Source of the DNA: GCA-2862585 sp965277895
GTDB lineage: Bacteria > Bacteroidota > Bacteroidia > Flavobacteriales > UBA7312
NCBI GenBank assembly: GCA_965277895.1
Contig: CBDIDR010000001.1
Location: 1,426,001 to 1,490,000, forward strand
Reading direction: 5' to 3'
Length of the DNA: 64,000 nt
Within the stretch, counting starts at the first letter, position 1. The number at the start of each line of letters is the position of its first letter. Position numbers and translations under genes: made by a program. The notes under the pieces are model-generated. The model was given only the letters and a program-made list of their open reading frames with translations. It made no database searches and was not told where the DNA came from. Positions 43,419 through 51,978 of the stretch are shown here, in pieces.

Positions 43419-44954
43419 TTATTCCCATTCGATAGTGGCTGGTGGCTTAGAACTTATGTCGTATACCACTCTATTTATTCCTTTTACTTTATTAATTATT
43501 TCATTGGAAACTTTTGCCAAAAACTCATAGGGCAAATGAACCCAATCTGCTGTCATTCCATCTGTAGAAGCTACTGCTCTTAGTGCCACAGCATTTTCAT
43601 AGGTACGCTCATCTCCCATAACACCAACGGATTGAACAGGAAGAAAAATTGCCCCAGCTTGCCATACTTCATCATACAAGCCTTCTGAAATAAGGTTGGA
43701 GATGAAAATATGATCTACTTCTTGTAAAATCCTTACTTTTTCTGGCGTAATATCACCTAAAATTCTGATGGCTAAACCAGGACCTGGAAATGGATGCCTA
43801 CCTAATAGTTCATCATCAATATTCATAGAGCGACCAATTCTCCTCACTTCATCTTTGAATAATGTGTTTAATGGCTCAACAACCTTTAGTTTCATATAAT
43901 CAGGTAAACCACCTACATTGTGATGTGATTTAATGGTTGCTGACGGTCCGCCAGTAGCAGAAACCGATTCAATAACATCAGGATATATTGTTCCTTGTGC
44001 TAGCCATTTAACGTCTTCTATCAAATGGGCTTCATCATCAAATACGTCTATGAATTTATTTCCAATAGCTTTTCGCTTAGCTTCAGGCTCACTAATACCA
44101 TCTAAAACTTCATAGAAACGACTCTTAGCATCTACACCTTTCACGTTTAAACCCATACCCTTGTACTGTTCTAAAACACTTTCAAACTCGCCTTTCCTAA
44201 GTAATCCGTTGTCAACAAAAATGCAGTATAGATTTTTTCCAATTGCCTTGTTTAGTAGTACACCTGCAACTGTTGAGTCCACTCCACCCGACAAACCAAG
44301 TACAACTTTATCATCTCCTAATTTGGCTTTTAATTCATCAACTGTACGCTGAACAAATGAGTCTGGCGTCCAGTCTTGTGAGCATTTACAGATATTAACT
44401 AAAAAATTTGACAATAAGATTTTACCGTCTGTTGAATGGTATACTTCTGGATGAAACTGAATAGCAAAAGTGTTTTCGTTAGAATACTGATAACCAGCCA
44501 CTTGAACATCTTTTGTTGAAGCTATAATTTCACATGATTCTGGTAGTGAAGTTATGGTGTCCCCATGACTCATCCAGACTTGAGATCCCTCTGAAATACC
44601 ATCAAATAAAGGATTTGAATTGTTCACAAAAGAAAGATTGGCTCTTCCATATTCTCTAATTTTTGAGGGCAGTACTTCACCCCCATTTATCTTTGCTAAA
44701 TGTTGGGCACCATAGCATACTCCTAAAAGTGGCAAGACTCCTTTTATGCCATCAAGATTGGGTATGGGTGCGTTTTCATCCCGTACAGAAAAAGGACTTC
44801 CTGAAAGAATAACACCTTTAAAATCATCAGTGATTTTTGGTGGATTGTTAAATGGGTGTATTTCTGAATAAATATTTAACTCCCTAACTCGTCGAGCAAT
44901 TAGTTGAGTGTATTGAGAACCAAAGTCTAAAATTAGTATCTTTTCTTGAGCCAT
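43419..44954 (-). CDS. guaA: GMP synthase (glutamine-hydrolysing)
   Basis: 511 residues; converts XMP to GMP. The class I glutamine amidotransferase domain has its nucleophile in LGVCYGAQ (Cys80) and FHPE as the His-Glu pair. The ATP-pyrophosphatase domain carries the PP-loop GLSGGVDST, followed by VDNGLLRKGE and the C-terminal dimerisation domain with RHPFPGPGLAIRI and KPPATIEWE at the end. The length is standard. It lies between bshC (12 bases) and the LysM gene. Confidence 0.97.
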   Translation of the reverse strand: MAQEKILILDFGSQYTQLIARRVRELNIYSEIHPFNNPPKITDDFKGVILSGSPFSVRDENAPIPNLDGIKGVLPLLGVCYGAQHLAKINGGEVLPSKIREYGRANLSFVNNSNPLFDGISEGSQVWMSHGDTITSLPESCEIIASTKDVQVAGYQYSNENTFAIQFHPEVYHSTDGKILLSNFLVNICKCSQDWTPDSFVQRTVDELKAKLGDDKVVLGLSGGVDSTVAGVLLNKAIGKNLYCIFVDNGLLRKGEFESVLEQYKGMGLNVKGVDAKSRFYEVLDGISEPEAKRKAIGNKFIDVFDDEAHLIEDVKWLAQGTIYPDVIESVSATGGPSATIKSHHNVGGLPDYMKLKVVEPLNTLFKDEVRRIGRSMNIDDELLGRHPFPGPGLAIRILGDITPEKVRILQEVDHIFISNLISEGLYDEVWQAGAIFLPVQSVGVMGDERTYENAVALRAVASTDGMTADWVHLPYEFLAKVSNEIINKVKGINRVVYDISSKPPATIEWE

Positions 44955-44966
44955 CTAGTGTATTTA

Positions 44967-46496
44967 TTAAAGGGCTAAAACTACAAAATTTGAATCTAGT
45001 GGATTAAGCTCCTTCTTCATTTTTTTGATAAAGTTATCACCATATTTTAAATAGAAAGTAATTAGATTTTCATGTCGTTCTTGCAAGCCGTTATTAGGAA
45101 AGTAATGCTGTTTAATTTTAGAGATTTGATCTAATGCACTTTTATGCTTTTGCTTTTCTATTTTATCTAGTTTTTTTCGTAAAATGTCTAATGATTTCCT
45201 ATGTCTTTGTTGCTCAGCTTCAATAATTTGCTGATGTATAGGGGCTGAATATGTAGATTTAATTTTTTCAAAAACACTATCAAACTGCTCTAACTCATTA
45301 TCAATAGATTTTACATCTTTTTGTCTAGCAATATACTGACTGTGTAATTCTTGCTCTGAATTGAATAAATCTGATGACGAAAACCTAAGCTTCTTTAACT
45401 TTTCATTGTGCTTTTCTGAAATTATTAATGCCGAGTTTCGTAAAACTAATATGGGAAAGGGAATGTTTTCTGAGTCAAAAACACTTTTGAGCTGCATCCA
45501 ATAGGCTATTTCTGCTCCTCCGCCTACATATGCAATATTTGGCAAAATACTTTCTTGATACAAAGGCCTCATTAATACATTTGGACTGAATTTCTCTGGC
45601 TGTTTATCAATATTGGGCACTTCAACACTAGTATCTATTCGCTGCCTTTTATTCTCTTTAAGAGTGAAAAAGTTAATTTCTCTGACATGAGCTTGAACTT
45701 TATAATGTTCACCTAAGTTGGTAGATTGATCTTGTAAAAGTGAGTAGAACTTTTTTTCATTAACATCTTGTTTTATCAAAGGTGTTATTTGCTTTTTTAA
45801 TCGAGCATCATCGCCATCTATAATAACTAGCCCATAATCTTTGAAAAGTGCATTTAGAAATATTCGGCTCGCCTGAGCAAGGCTATTCTCTTTGGAATAT
45901 GCTTTTTCTAGTAACGAATACATTTTATCGGCATTCTCGCCTTTACCCATCACTTCAAGTAAATTATCTAGCACACCACCTATTTCTGAAAGGTTCATTC
46001 GTCCTACTGCTCCTGACTGAGAAGTCTTCCACTCTATTTTCTTTCCAAATAAATGTATGTGGTTCACTTCCTCAAAATCATGGTCTTCTGAAGCCATCCA
46101 AAACATAGGCACAAAATGATAAGAAGGGTACTTCTCTTTTAACTTCTCTGATAAATTTATGGCAGATAGAATCTTATAAATGCAATACAGTGGTCCTGAA
46201 AACAAACATAATTGATGCCCCGTAGTTACCGTAAAGCTCTTTTTGTTAGAAAGTGATGAGATATTATTTTCAGTGTCTTCGGATAACTCTATCCCTTTGT
46301 ATTGTTCGTTTAAAACCTCAACCAACAGACTTCTGTCAATATCATGTTTTTCCTTCTCTGATATTTGAGGTATAAAATTTTCAATAGTATCATGCCTATT
46401 ATAAAATGGGGCTAATCGCTCATTTTGTGCTAAATAGTCTTGCACAAGCTTACTAAAGAGACTAATTTTGGTATATGGTATTTTATCTGAACTCAC
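44967..46496 (-). CDS. bshC: Bacillithiol biosynthesis cysteine-adding enzyme BshC
   Basis: About 509 residues. It adds cysteine to GlcN-malate in the last step of bacillithiol synthesis. Diagnostic segments are TTGHQLCLFSGPLYCIYKI, FVPMFWMASEDHDFEE, VNHIHLFGKKIEW and NIAYVGGGAEIAYWMQLK, then a coiled coil (HRKSLDILRKKLDKIEKQKHK). The frame is open to a TTG at 46505, but that codon lies inside the -7 element at 46503-46510, so I prefer GTG 46496, giving MSSDKIPYTKISLFSKL. The other bacillithiol genes (bshA, bshB) are not in the window. Confidence 0.9.
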   Translation of the reverse strand: MSSDKIPYTKISLFSKLVQDYLAQNERLAPFYNRHDTIENFIPQISEKEKHDIDRSLLVEVLNEQYKGIELSEDTENNISSLSNKKSFTVTTGHQLCLFSGPLYCIYKILSAINLSEKLKEKYPSYHFVPMFWMASEDHDFEEVNHIHLFGKKIEWKTSQSGAVGRMNLSEIGGVLDNLLEVMGKGENADKMYSLLEKAYSKENSLAQASRIFLNALFKDYGLVIIDGDDARLKKQITPLIKQDVNEKKFYSLLQDQSTNLGEHYKVQAHVREINFFTLKENKRQRIDTSVEVPNIDKQPEKFSPNVLMRPLYQESILPNIAYVGGGAEIAYWMQLKSVFDSENIPFPILVLRNSALIISEKHNEKLKKLRFSSSDLFNSEQELHSQYIARQKDVKSIDNELEQFDSVFEKIKSTYSAPIHQQIIEAEQQRHRKSLDILRKKLDKIEKQKHKSALDQISKIKQHYFPNNGLQERHENLITFYLKYGDNFIKKMKKELNPLDSNFVVLAL

Positions 46497-46502
46497 TTGA
46501 GG

Positions 46503-46510
46503 CAAAAGTA
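46503..46510 (-). promoter_or_regulatory. -7 promoter element TACTTTTG (minus strand) abutting bshC
   Basis: A perfect TAnnTTTG match reading toward bshC. It ends 6 bases before the GTG at 46496, so the bshC-guaA-LysM transcript would be leaderless or nearly so, and the upstream TTG cannot be translated from this promoter. Confidence 0.5.
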
Positions 46511-46570
46511 CATAAAATGAGTTTTATAATTACCTTCAAATAAGATTACACTCATAAGCGTTATTAAATC

Positions 46571-47128
46571 ATGAAAAAGAGCATTACTTTTTTACTTATT
46601 CTCATTACTCTTTCCGCATTCACTCAAGAAATAGAGGAAATTTCAAACATCGAAAAAGATATAGTTAGGGAGCAAACCATCATTATTGAACCCTACATGA
46701 AATTATCTAATGGTGCTTTTTTCATGAGTTTAACTCTTGTTTCGGACAACCCATATGTGGATTATGTTAAGGGGCTTGATTTTGAATGGGGCTATCGTTA
46801 CCAATTAAAAGTTAAAGAAACAATTTTTGCCAACCCACCCCAAGATGTTTCAGATAGGACTTTTGAACTTATTGAAGTGGTTTTGCAAACACTATCTCTA
46901 GAAGAATTCGAAATGATTCTCATTAATGAGTTTTACCTCTCCAACCCCAAAGAGGAGTCCATTTCCAAAATAAAAACAGGATTATACAGCTACCATGATA
47001 CAATGGAATTCATCGTGCCACCAAAACTGAGGGCAGAGTTTGATAGAAAAATGAAGAAAAAAATATACTGTATAGGACACTTCGCCTTTGATAAACATGC
47101 AAAAATTAATCTTGTTAGAATTGAATAA
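46571..47128 (+). CDS. Secreted DUF4377-like protein
   Basis: 185 residues with a signal peptide (MKKSITFLLILITLSAFTQ). After an acidic linker comes a region KLSNGAFFMSLTLVSDN, then GLDFEWGYRYQLKVKETIF, in which the F-E-W/P-G-Y-x-Y-x-L-x-V-K pattern is that of DUF4377. Normal DUF4377 domains accompany HslJ/META domains; here the second half (LEEFEMILINEFYLSNPKEE and the basic RKMKKKIYCIGHF) is not one I recognise. It is presumably periplasmic. It is divergent from bshC, with 74 bases between the starts. Confidence 0.6.
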   Translation: MKKSITFLLILITLSAFTQEIEEISNIEKDIVREQTIIIEPYMKLSNGAFFMSLTLVSDNPYVDYVKGLDFEWGYRYQLKVKETIFANPPQDVSDRTFELIEVVLQTLSLEEFEMILINEFYLSNPKEESISKIKTGLYSYHDTMEFIVPPKLRAEFDRKMKKKIYCIGHFAFDKHAKINLVRIE

Positions 47129-47160
47129 TTTAATACCTTAGCAGTCTTAAATCAATAACC

Positions 47161-47574
47161 ATGAAAACATTATTTCCATTATCAGCACTATCCATCTTTC
47201 TTTTTTCCTGTAAACCTGACAAAGAACCTGTAAAACCTGAACCAAGTATGACCCCTCCAGAGTGGCTCATCGGTAGTTGGCTTCATTCAGATTCAACTGG
47301 TGTCACTGAAAAAATGATTGTTTCTACAGATGATATTGTCTTAGAACGCTTTTTGAGCACAGGAAAAACAAGTTTAAGCTATATTGACTCTTGTAAAACC
47401 AATGATTTAGAATTATCGGATTACATTAAGTACAATAGCTACTACAATTTAGAATTCACTAATAAAGACAAAGAAATTAATCTAGTATATTATGCTAAAA
47501 TTGGTGGCTCTGAGATTAGAGTGATAAACGAAGTTAGTCCTACTCCAAAGACATTTTTAAAAGAAGAGAATTAG
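47161..47574 (+). CDS. Small hypothetical lipoprotein
   Basis: 137 residues with a lipoprotein signal ending LFSC (Cys17) and a Pro/Glu/Lys-rich linker. The body begins PPEWLIGSWLHSDSTG, the W-L-x-G-x-W form common to lipocalin-like lipoproteins, followed by about six short strands (EKMIVSTDDIVLERF, YYNLEFTNKDKEINLVYY). I cannot assign it to a named family. It follows the DUF4377-like gene by 32 bases, and its stop overlaps the convergent rimO stop by 4 bases. Confidence 0.65.
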   Translation: MKTLFPLSALSIFLFSCKPDKEPVKPEPSMTPPEWLIGSWLHSDSTGVTEKMIVSTDDIVLERFLSTGKTSLSYIDSCKTNDLELSDYIKYNSYYNLEFTNKDKEINLVYYAKIGGSEIRVINEVSPTPKTFLKEEN

Positions 47575-48881
47575 ACTAATTCTCCGTATAAATCATAATG
47601 ATCGGCATGGGTGATTTTGACATTGGCAAAGTCACCCATTCTTACATATATATCTTTTGCTTTTACCAAGACTTCATTATCAACATCGGGTGAATCGAAC
47701 TCGCTTCTTCCAATAAAGTATTCCCCCTCTTTCCTATCAAACAATACCTTAATAGTTTTACCGACTTTCTTTTGGTTTAGCTGATATGAAATATCACTTT
47801 GCACCTCCATAATTTCTTCAGCTCTTTGGTGCTTAACTTCTTCTGGAACATCGTCTTCTAGTAAGAAGGCATGTGTATTTTCCTCATGCGAATAGGTAAA
47901 TACTCCTAACCTATCAAACTTTGTATCGCTGACCCAATCTTTTAATTCTTGGAAATCTTCTTCTGTTTCCCCAGGGTAGCCAACGATTAGAGAAGTCCTA
48001 ATTGTCATTCCTGGTACTTCTTTTCTAAATTTTGCTAGAAGTGCATCTGTTTTTTCGTGTGTAGTTCCTCTACGCATCGACTTCAAAACTGAATCACTAA
48101 TGTGCTGAAGTGGAATATCTATGTAATTGCATACTTTATCATTTTCTCTGATAACTTGTAATACATTTTCAGGAAATCCTGTGGGGAAAGCGTAATGCAA
48201 ACGAATCCATTCTATCCCATCAACTTCTGAAAGAGCTGTCAATAAATCAGCTAAGCGTCTTGATTTATACAAATCTAAACCATAGTATGTTAAGTCTTGA
48301 GCTATTAGAATAAGCTCTTTAACGCCATTTTTAGCCAAGTTTTTAGCTTCAGTCACTAAATCTTCAATAGGCTTGGACTTATGCTTACCACGCATCAAAG
48401 GAATAGCACAAAAAGAACAAGGTCTATCACATCCCTCTGCTATTTTTAGAAAAGCATAATGTATTGGAGTAGTAGTTATCCTCTCTCCTATAAGTTCATG
48501 TTTGTAATCTGCCCCTAGAGCTTGAAGTAATTTAGGTAAATCTGTTGTTCCAAAGAATTGGTCAACATCGGTTATTTCTTTTTCTAAATCAGGCTTATAC
48601 CTTTCGGAAAGACATCCGGTAACAAATAGTTTTTCTATATCTCCGTTTGCTTTTCTATTTGCTTGCTCAAGTATGGTATTTACTGATTCTTCTTTAGCAT
48701 TATCAATAAACCCACATGTATTTACAACCACAATATTGGCATCATCACTGCTTGATTCATGCTCAACTTCCATGTCGTTAGCTTTCAACTGTCCCATTAA
48801 TACCTCCGAATCGTAAATATTCTTAGAACAGCCTAGAGTGATGACGTTGATTTTATTGTTTTTGAGTGACTTTGTTCTCAT
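47571..48881 (-). CDS. rimO: Ribosomal protein S12 methylthiotransferase
   Basis: A 436-residue radical SAM methylthiotransferase that modifies an Asp of ribosomal protein S12. The N-terminal UPF0004 domain has its Cys residues in ITLGCSKN, NTCGFIDNA and VTGCLSERY; the radical SAM motif is CDRPCSFC (C-x3-C-x2-C); the C-terminal TRAM domain follows, with KTIKVLFDRKEGEYFIGRSEFDSPDVD. TLGCSKN separates RimO from MiaB. It starts 2 bases after the ftsY stop, and the pair belongs to the Bacteroidota rpm-ftsY cluster. Confidence 0.96.
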   Translation of the reverse strand: MRTKSLKNNKINVITLGCSKNIYDSEVLMGQLKANDMEVEHESSSDDANIVVVNTCGFIDNAKEESVNTILEQANRKANGDIEKLFVTGCLSERYKPDLEKEITDVDQFFGTTDLPKLLQALGADYKHELIGERITTTPIHYAFLKIAEGCDRPCSFCAIPLMRGKHKSKPIEDLVTEAKNLAKNGVKELILIAQDLTYYGLDLYKSRRLADLLTALSEVDGIEWIRLHYAFPTGFPENVLQVIRENDKVCNYIDIPLQHISDSVLKSMRRGTTHEKTDALLAKFRKEVPGMTIRTSLIVGYPGETEEDFQELKDWVSDTKFDRLGVFTYSHEENTHAFLLEDDVPEEVKHQRAEEIMEVQSDISYQLNQKKVGKTIKVLFDRKEGEYFIGRSEFDSPDVDNEVLVKAKDIYVRMGDFANVKITHADHYDLYGELV

Positions 48882-48883
48882 CT

Positions 48884-49834
48884 TTAATTAAATAATGAGT
48901 CCACAAACTCTTTAGTATTAAACACTTGTAAATCTTCCATTCCTTCTCCTACACCTATATATCTTACTGGTATTTTAAATTGATCGGAAATACCAATTAC
49001 AACTCCGCCTTTGGCTGTACCATCTAATTTTGAAAGAGCTAAAGAATCGACCTTTGTTGCTAGAGTAAACTGCTTAGCTTGTTCAATAGCATTTTGACCT
49101 GTTGAAGCATCTAAAACAAGCATTACATCGTGGGGAGCATTTGGAATTACCTTTGCCATAACGTTTCTAATCTTTGTCAACTCATTCATAAGGTTAACCT
49201 TGTTGTGAAGCCGACCTGCTGTATCTATGATTACAACATCTGCATTTTTAGCTTTTGCAGACTGTAAGGTGTCAAATGCCACTGAAGCTGGGTCAGAACC
49301 CATGTCCTGCTTTACAATCTCTACGCCAACACGTTCAGACCAAATAACTAATTGGTCAACAGCAGCAGCTCTAAAAGTGTCTGCAGCTCCTAAAACCACT
49401 GATTTACCAGCCTTTTTTAATTGATAGGCTAGTTTACCAATTGTCGTTGTTTTACCAACACCATTTACTCCAACAACCATAATAACATGTGGCATTTGTT
49501 TTTCTGGGACAACAAATTCTGTTTCGTTGGTATTGTGACTTTCTTCTAGCAAACGACCGATTTCATCTTTCAGAATAGCGTTTAATTCATTAGCATCAAC
49601 GTATTTATCATTTGCTACTCTTTCTTCTAAACGCTCAATAATCTTTAGGGATGTTTCTACGCCTATGTCAGATGTAATTAAGGCTTCTTCAATGTCATCT
49701 AAAGAAGCTTCGTCAATTTTTGATTTACCACCTACAGCTCTAGATAGTTTTTCAAAAACACTTTCTTTTGTCTTCTCTAAACCCTTGTCTAGCTTTTCTT
49801 TTTTATCTTTTGAAAAAAAACCGAATATCCCCAT
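48884..49834 (-). CDS. ftsY: Signal recognition particle receptor FtsY
   Basis: 316 residues from ATG 49834 (MGIFGFFSKDKKEKLDKGL), the typical short acidic/basic start in Bacteroidota. N-domain helices follow, then the G-domain with P-loop GVNGVGKTT, DTFRAAAVDQL, DTAGRLHNKVNLMNEL, SKLDGTAKGG and GVGEGMEDLQVF. It pairs with Ffh (28018-29364). The frame is open to 49873, but those 13 residues run into the terminator hairpin and lack family resemblance. Confidence 0.95.
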   Translation of the reverse strand: MGIFGFFSKDKKEKLDKGLEKTKESVFEKLSRAVGGKSKIDEASLDDIEEALITSDIGVETSLKIIERLEERVANDKYVDANELNAILKDEIGRLLEESHNTNETEFVVPEKQMPHVIMVVGVNGVGKTTTIGKLAYQLKKAGKSVVLGAADTFRAAAVDQLVIWSERVGVEIVKQDMGSDPASVAFDTLQSAKAKNADVVIIDTAGRLHNKVNLMNELTKIRNVMAKVIPNAPHDVMLVLDASTGQNAIEQAKQFTLATKVDSLALSKLDGTAKGGVVIGISDQFKIPVRYIGVGEGMEDLQVFNTKEFVDSLFN

Positions 49835-49857
49835 GATTGATAATGTTTTAAACAGAA

Positions 49858-49881
49858 AAAGCCTCTTTTTCAAGAAGCTTT
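49858..49881 (-). terminator. Hairpin terminator after the DUF4295 gene
   Basis: On the minus strand the sequence is AAAGCTTCTT, a GAAA loop, then AAGAGGCTTT, followed by TTC. The 10-base stem has one T-G wobble and a GNRA-type tetraloop. It lies 25 bases after the DUF4295 stop and before ftsY, so it probably ends much of the rpmG transcript. Confidence 0.6.
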
Positions 49882-49905
49882 AATCTATGATTTCCAATAG
49901 TGGAA

Positions 49906-50061
49906 TTATTTTTTCGCTAAGTAATCGTTTACCTTATCTTTTGGTACGATTTCAGATTTAAATGAATAAGAGCCAGTCTTTTCAGACTTAGTCATCTTAA
50001 TTACTTTTGTAAAATCTTTTGCTCCTCTTTTTTGTAAAGATGCTACTGCCTTCTTTGCCAT
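49906..50061 (-). CDS. DUF4295 small basic protein
   Basis: 51 residues: MAKKAVASLQKRGAKDFTKV, then IKMTKSEKTGSYSFKSEIVP and a short KDKVNDYLAKK tail. This is the small DUF4295 family found in Bacteroidota immediately after rpmG; it is basic, has no signal peptide and is presumably ribosome-associated, though its function is not known to me. The start at 50061 lies 20 bases after the rpmG stop. It is easily missed because of its length; its position between rpmG and ftsY supports it strongly. Confidence 0.9.
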   Translation of the reverse strand: MAKKAVASLQKRGAKDFTKVIKMTKSEKTGSYSFKSEIVPKDKVNDYLAKK

Positions 50062-50081
50062 AGTATATTAGCTTTAGTTTC

Positions 50082-50264
50082 TTACTTAATTTCTTTATGA
50101 ACCGTCATTTTCTTTAGAATAGGATTGAATTTTTTCAACTCCATTCTGTCCGGTGTATTTTTTTTGTTCTTAGTAGTTACATAACGAGATGTACCTGGCT
50201 GTCCAGATGCTTTATGCTCTGTACATTCTAAAATTACTTGAACTCTGTTTCCTTTCTTAGCCAT
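50082..50264 (-). CDS. rpmG: 50S ribosomal protein L33
   Basis: 60 residues: MAKKGNRVQVILECTEHKAS, then GTSRYVTTKNKKNTPDRMEL and KKFNPILKKMTVHKEIK. The family pattern of a basic start, S-R-Y-x-T-x-K-N-K-x-N-T-P-x-R-x-E-L-x-K-F-x-P is complete. Only one Cys is present, so it is a zinc-free form. A -7 element lies 23 bases upstream. In most Bacteroidota it follows rpmB directly; here two genes intervene. Confidence 0.97.
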   Translation of the reverse strand: MAKKGNRVQVILECTEHKASGQPGTSRYVTTKNKKNTPDRMELKKFNPILKKMTVHKEIK

Positions 50265-50287
50265 GTTCGCTTAAAATTATTGGGTTG

Positions 50288-50295
50288 CAAATTTA
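50288..50295 (-). promoter_or_regulatory. -7 promoter element TAAATTTG (minus strand) for rpmG
   Basis: A perfect TAnnTTTG match 23 bases before the rpmG ATG, in the 56-base gap after the M1 peptidase gene. It shows that rpmG has its own promoter despite being separated from rpmB. Confidence 0.5.
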
Positions 50296-50320
50296 ATTAA
50301 AGTTATCTTATCTACAAATA

Positions 50321-51958
50321 CTATTTGAGGTTTTTCACTTCTACCAAAAATAAATGTCTTGCTATTTTAAAATCCTTTTGCCAAATATTAAAGTTAAGTT
50401 CTTTCCATTCACTAGTTGGATATATCCATTCATAAGTGTTTTTGGAGGTTGTAACTTTGACTGGCATATCAAAACCATCAATAGCATTCCATCTGTATTT
50501 TAAGGTTTTTCGTTTACCCCAACCAATCAGTTCATACTCTAGTTCAGGGAGTTTCGAATTATACAAGTATTGTTCAAAAAAATTATCGAAATTATAACCG
50601 CTTTTGTCGTTGATGAAGTCCAACACATCTCTTCCGTCTATCGTCTGACGCTCAAATTCTTTTGTCATTGACATAATGATATCAAACCAAATACTATCAT
50701 TTTCAATGAGATTTCTAAGCGTATGAAGTATTGCACTTCCTTTAGCATACATGTCTGTACTTCCTTTATAATGAACATCAGGAATTCCTACAATAGGTCG
50801 TCTGTTCTGCGTCATTGACATTTGATTTTCAACATATTTAATCATAGCGTCATAACCATACATGCATTCCACGAACAATACCTCAGAATAGGTGCAGAAT
50901 GTTTCTTGTATCCACATGTCTGAAATATCATTTGCAGTAATACTATTACCCCACCATTCATGCCCTGTTTCGTGGATTATGATGTAATCGAACTTTAGTC
51001 CAGCAGTATATCTTGTATTTCCTAAATATCCTTGTTTGTATTGGTTTCCATAAGCAATTGCACTTTGGTGCTCCATACCTAAATATGGTGTTTCAACTAG
51101 AGCATAACCATCCTTGCCAAATGGGTATGGGCCAAAATACTTTTCAAAGCAATTAAGCATAGGCTTTACTTGTTCAAAATGTTTTTTTGCTTTCTCTTCA
51201 TTGTAAGACAATACGTAGTAATCTAAATCTAGAGTGTCTTTAGCACTAATATATTTATCTGAGAAGTTGATGTAATCACCAATGTTTATTGAAACATCAT
51301 AGTTATTTATGGGGTATGACACAAACCAATGGAAGGTGTTGTAATACCTAGTAGATTTCCTCAAGTCATGAAACCTCAAGTTTCCATTTGAAATACATTG
51401 TAAGCCTCCTGGAACTTGACAACTTACTAGCATACTATCTGGCTCATCTGATTGATGGTCTTTGTTTGGCCACCAAGAACTTGCCCCTAAGCCTTGACAC
51501 GAAACGCCTACCCAATCATACCCATTGTCATCTTTTTCCCATGAAAAACCACCGTCCCACGGTGGAGAGACTGCTATTCTTGGTTTACCATTATAATACA
51601 CCCTCACAAAGACGTTTTCTCCTTCGCTTACATCTCTATCAAGGGAAATAAAAACTGCATTAAATTCTCTAGTAAATGATTGCTCCCTGCCTTCAAACTG
51701 AATCTCGCTAATAGTCATGTTTTCAAATAAGTCTATTTGAAAAGTATTAAAGTCCATGAGTGCATCAAAGTGAATTTCCGAATACCCATTTATCGACTTA
51801 TCAGATGGCTTAACAGAAATATTGAGGTGATAATAATTTACATCATAGCAATTTCTATACTCTGACAAGTAACCCCTAAGACTATCGGCTCTACTAAATT
51901 CTTGTGCTGTTCCAATTAATGATTGGATTAATAATAAAAGTAAAACTGTTTTTTTCAT
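50321..51958 (-). CDS. M1-family metallopeptidase (exported)
   Basis: 545 residues with a signal peptide (MKKTVLLLLLIQSLIGTAQ). The beta-rich N-terminal domain leads to the thermolysin-like catalytic domain: the substrate-recognition motif GMEHQ (294-298; GMEN/GAMEN equivalent), zinc motif HETGH at 329-333 (E330 catalytic) and the second zinc ligand Glu352 in IQETFCTYSE. An M1 enzyme normally has a longer C-terminal part; this shorter form (no ERAP-like helical domain) is common in Bacteroidota. It should cleave N-terminal residues from peptides in the periplasm or outside the cell. It begins 20 bases after the lipoprotein gene upstream, so the two form a small unit. Confidence 0.9.
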   Translation of the reverse strand: MKKTVLLLLLIQSLIGTAQEFSRADSLRGYLSEYRNCYDVNYYHLNISVKPSDKSINGYSEIHFDALMDFNTFQIDLFENMTISEIQFEGREQSFTREFNAVFISLDRDVSEGENVFVRVYYNGKPRIAVSPPWDGGFSWEKDDNGYDWVGVSCQGLGASSWWPNKDHQSDEPDSMLVSCQVPGGLQCISNGNLRFHDLRKSTRYYNTFHWFVSYPINNYDVSINIGDYINFSDKYISAKDTLDLDYYVLSYNEEKAKKHFEQVKPMLNCFEKYFGPYPFGKDGYALVETPYLGMEHQSAIAYGNQYKQGYLGNTRYTAGLKFDYIIIHETGHEWWGNSITANDISDMWIQETFCTYSEVLFVECMYGYDAMIKYVENQMSMTQNRRPIVGIPDVHYKGSTDMYAKGSAILHTLRNLIENDSIWFDIIMSMTKEFERQTIDGRDVLDFINDKSGYNFDNFFEQYLYNSKLPELEYELIGWGKRKTLKYRWNAIDGFDMPVKVTTSKNTYEWIYPTSEWKELNFNIWQKDFKIARHLFLVEVKNLK

Positions 51959-51978
51959 GTAGCTATCGGTTTATGAAT

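Noticed and set aside
46503..46505. TTG start for bshC
   Set aside because: It lies inside a perfect -7 promoter element; GTG 46496 is in frame and better placed.
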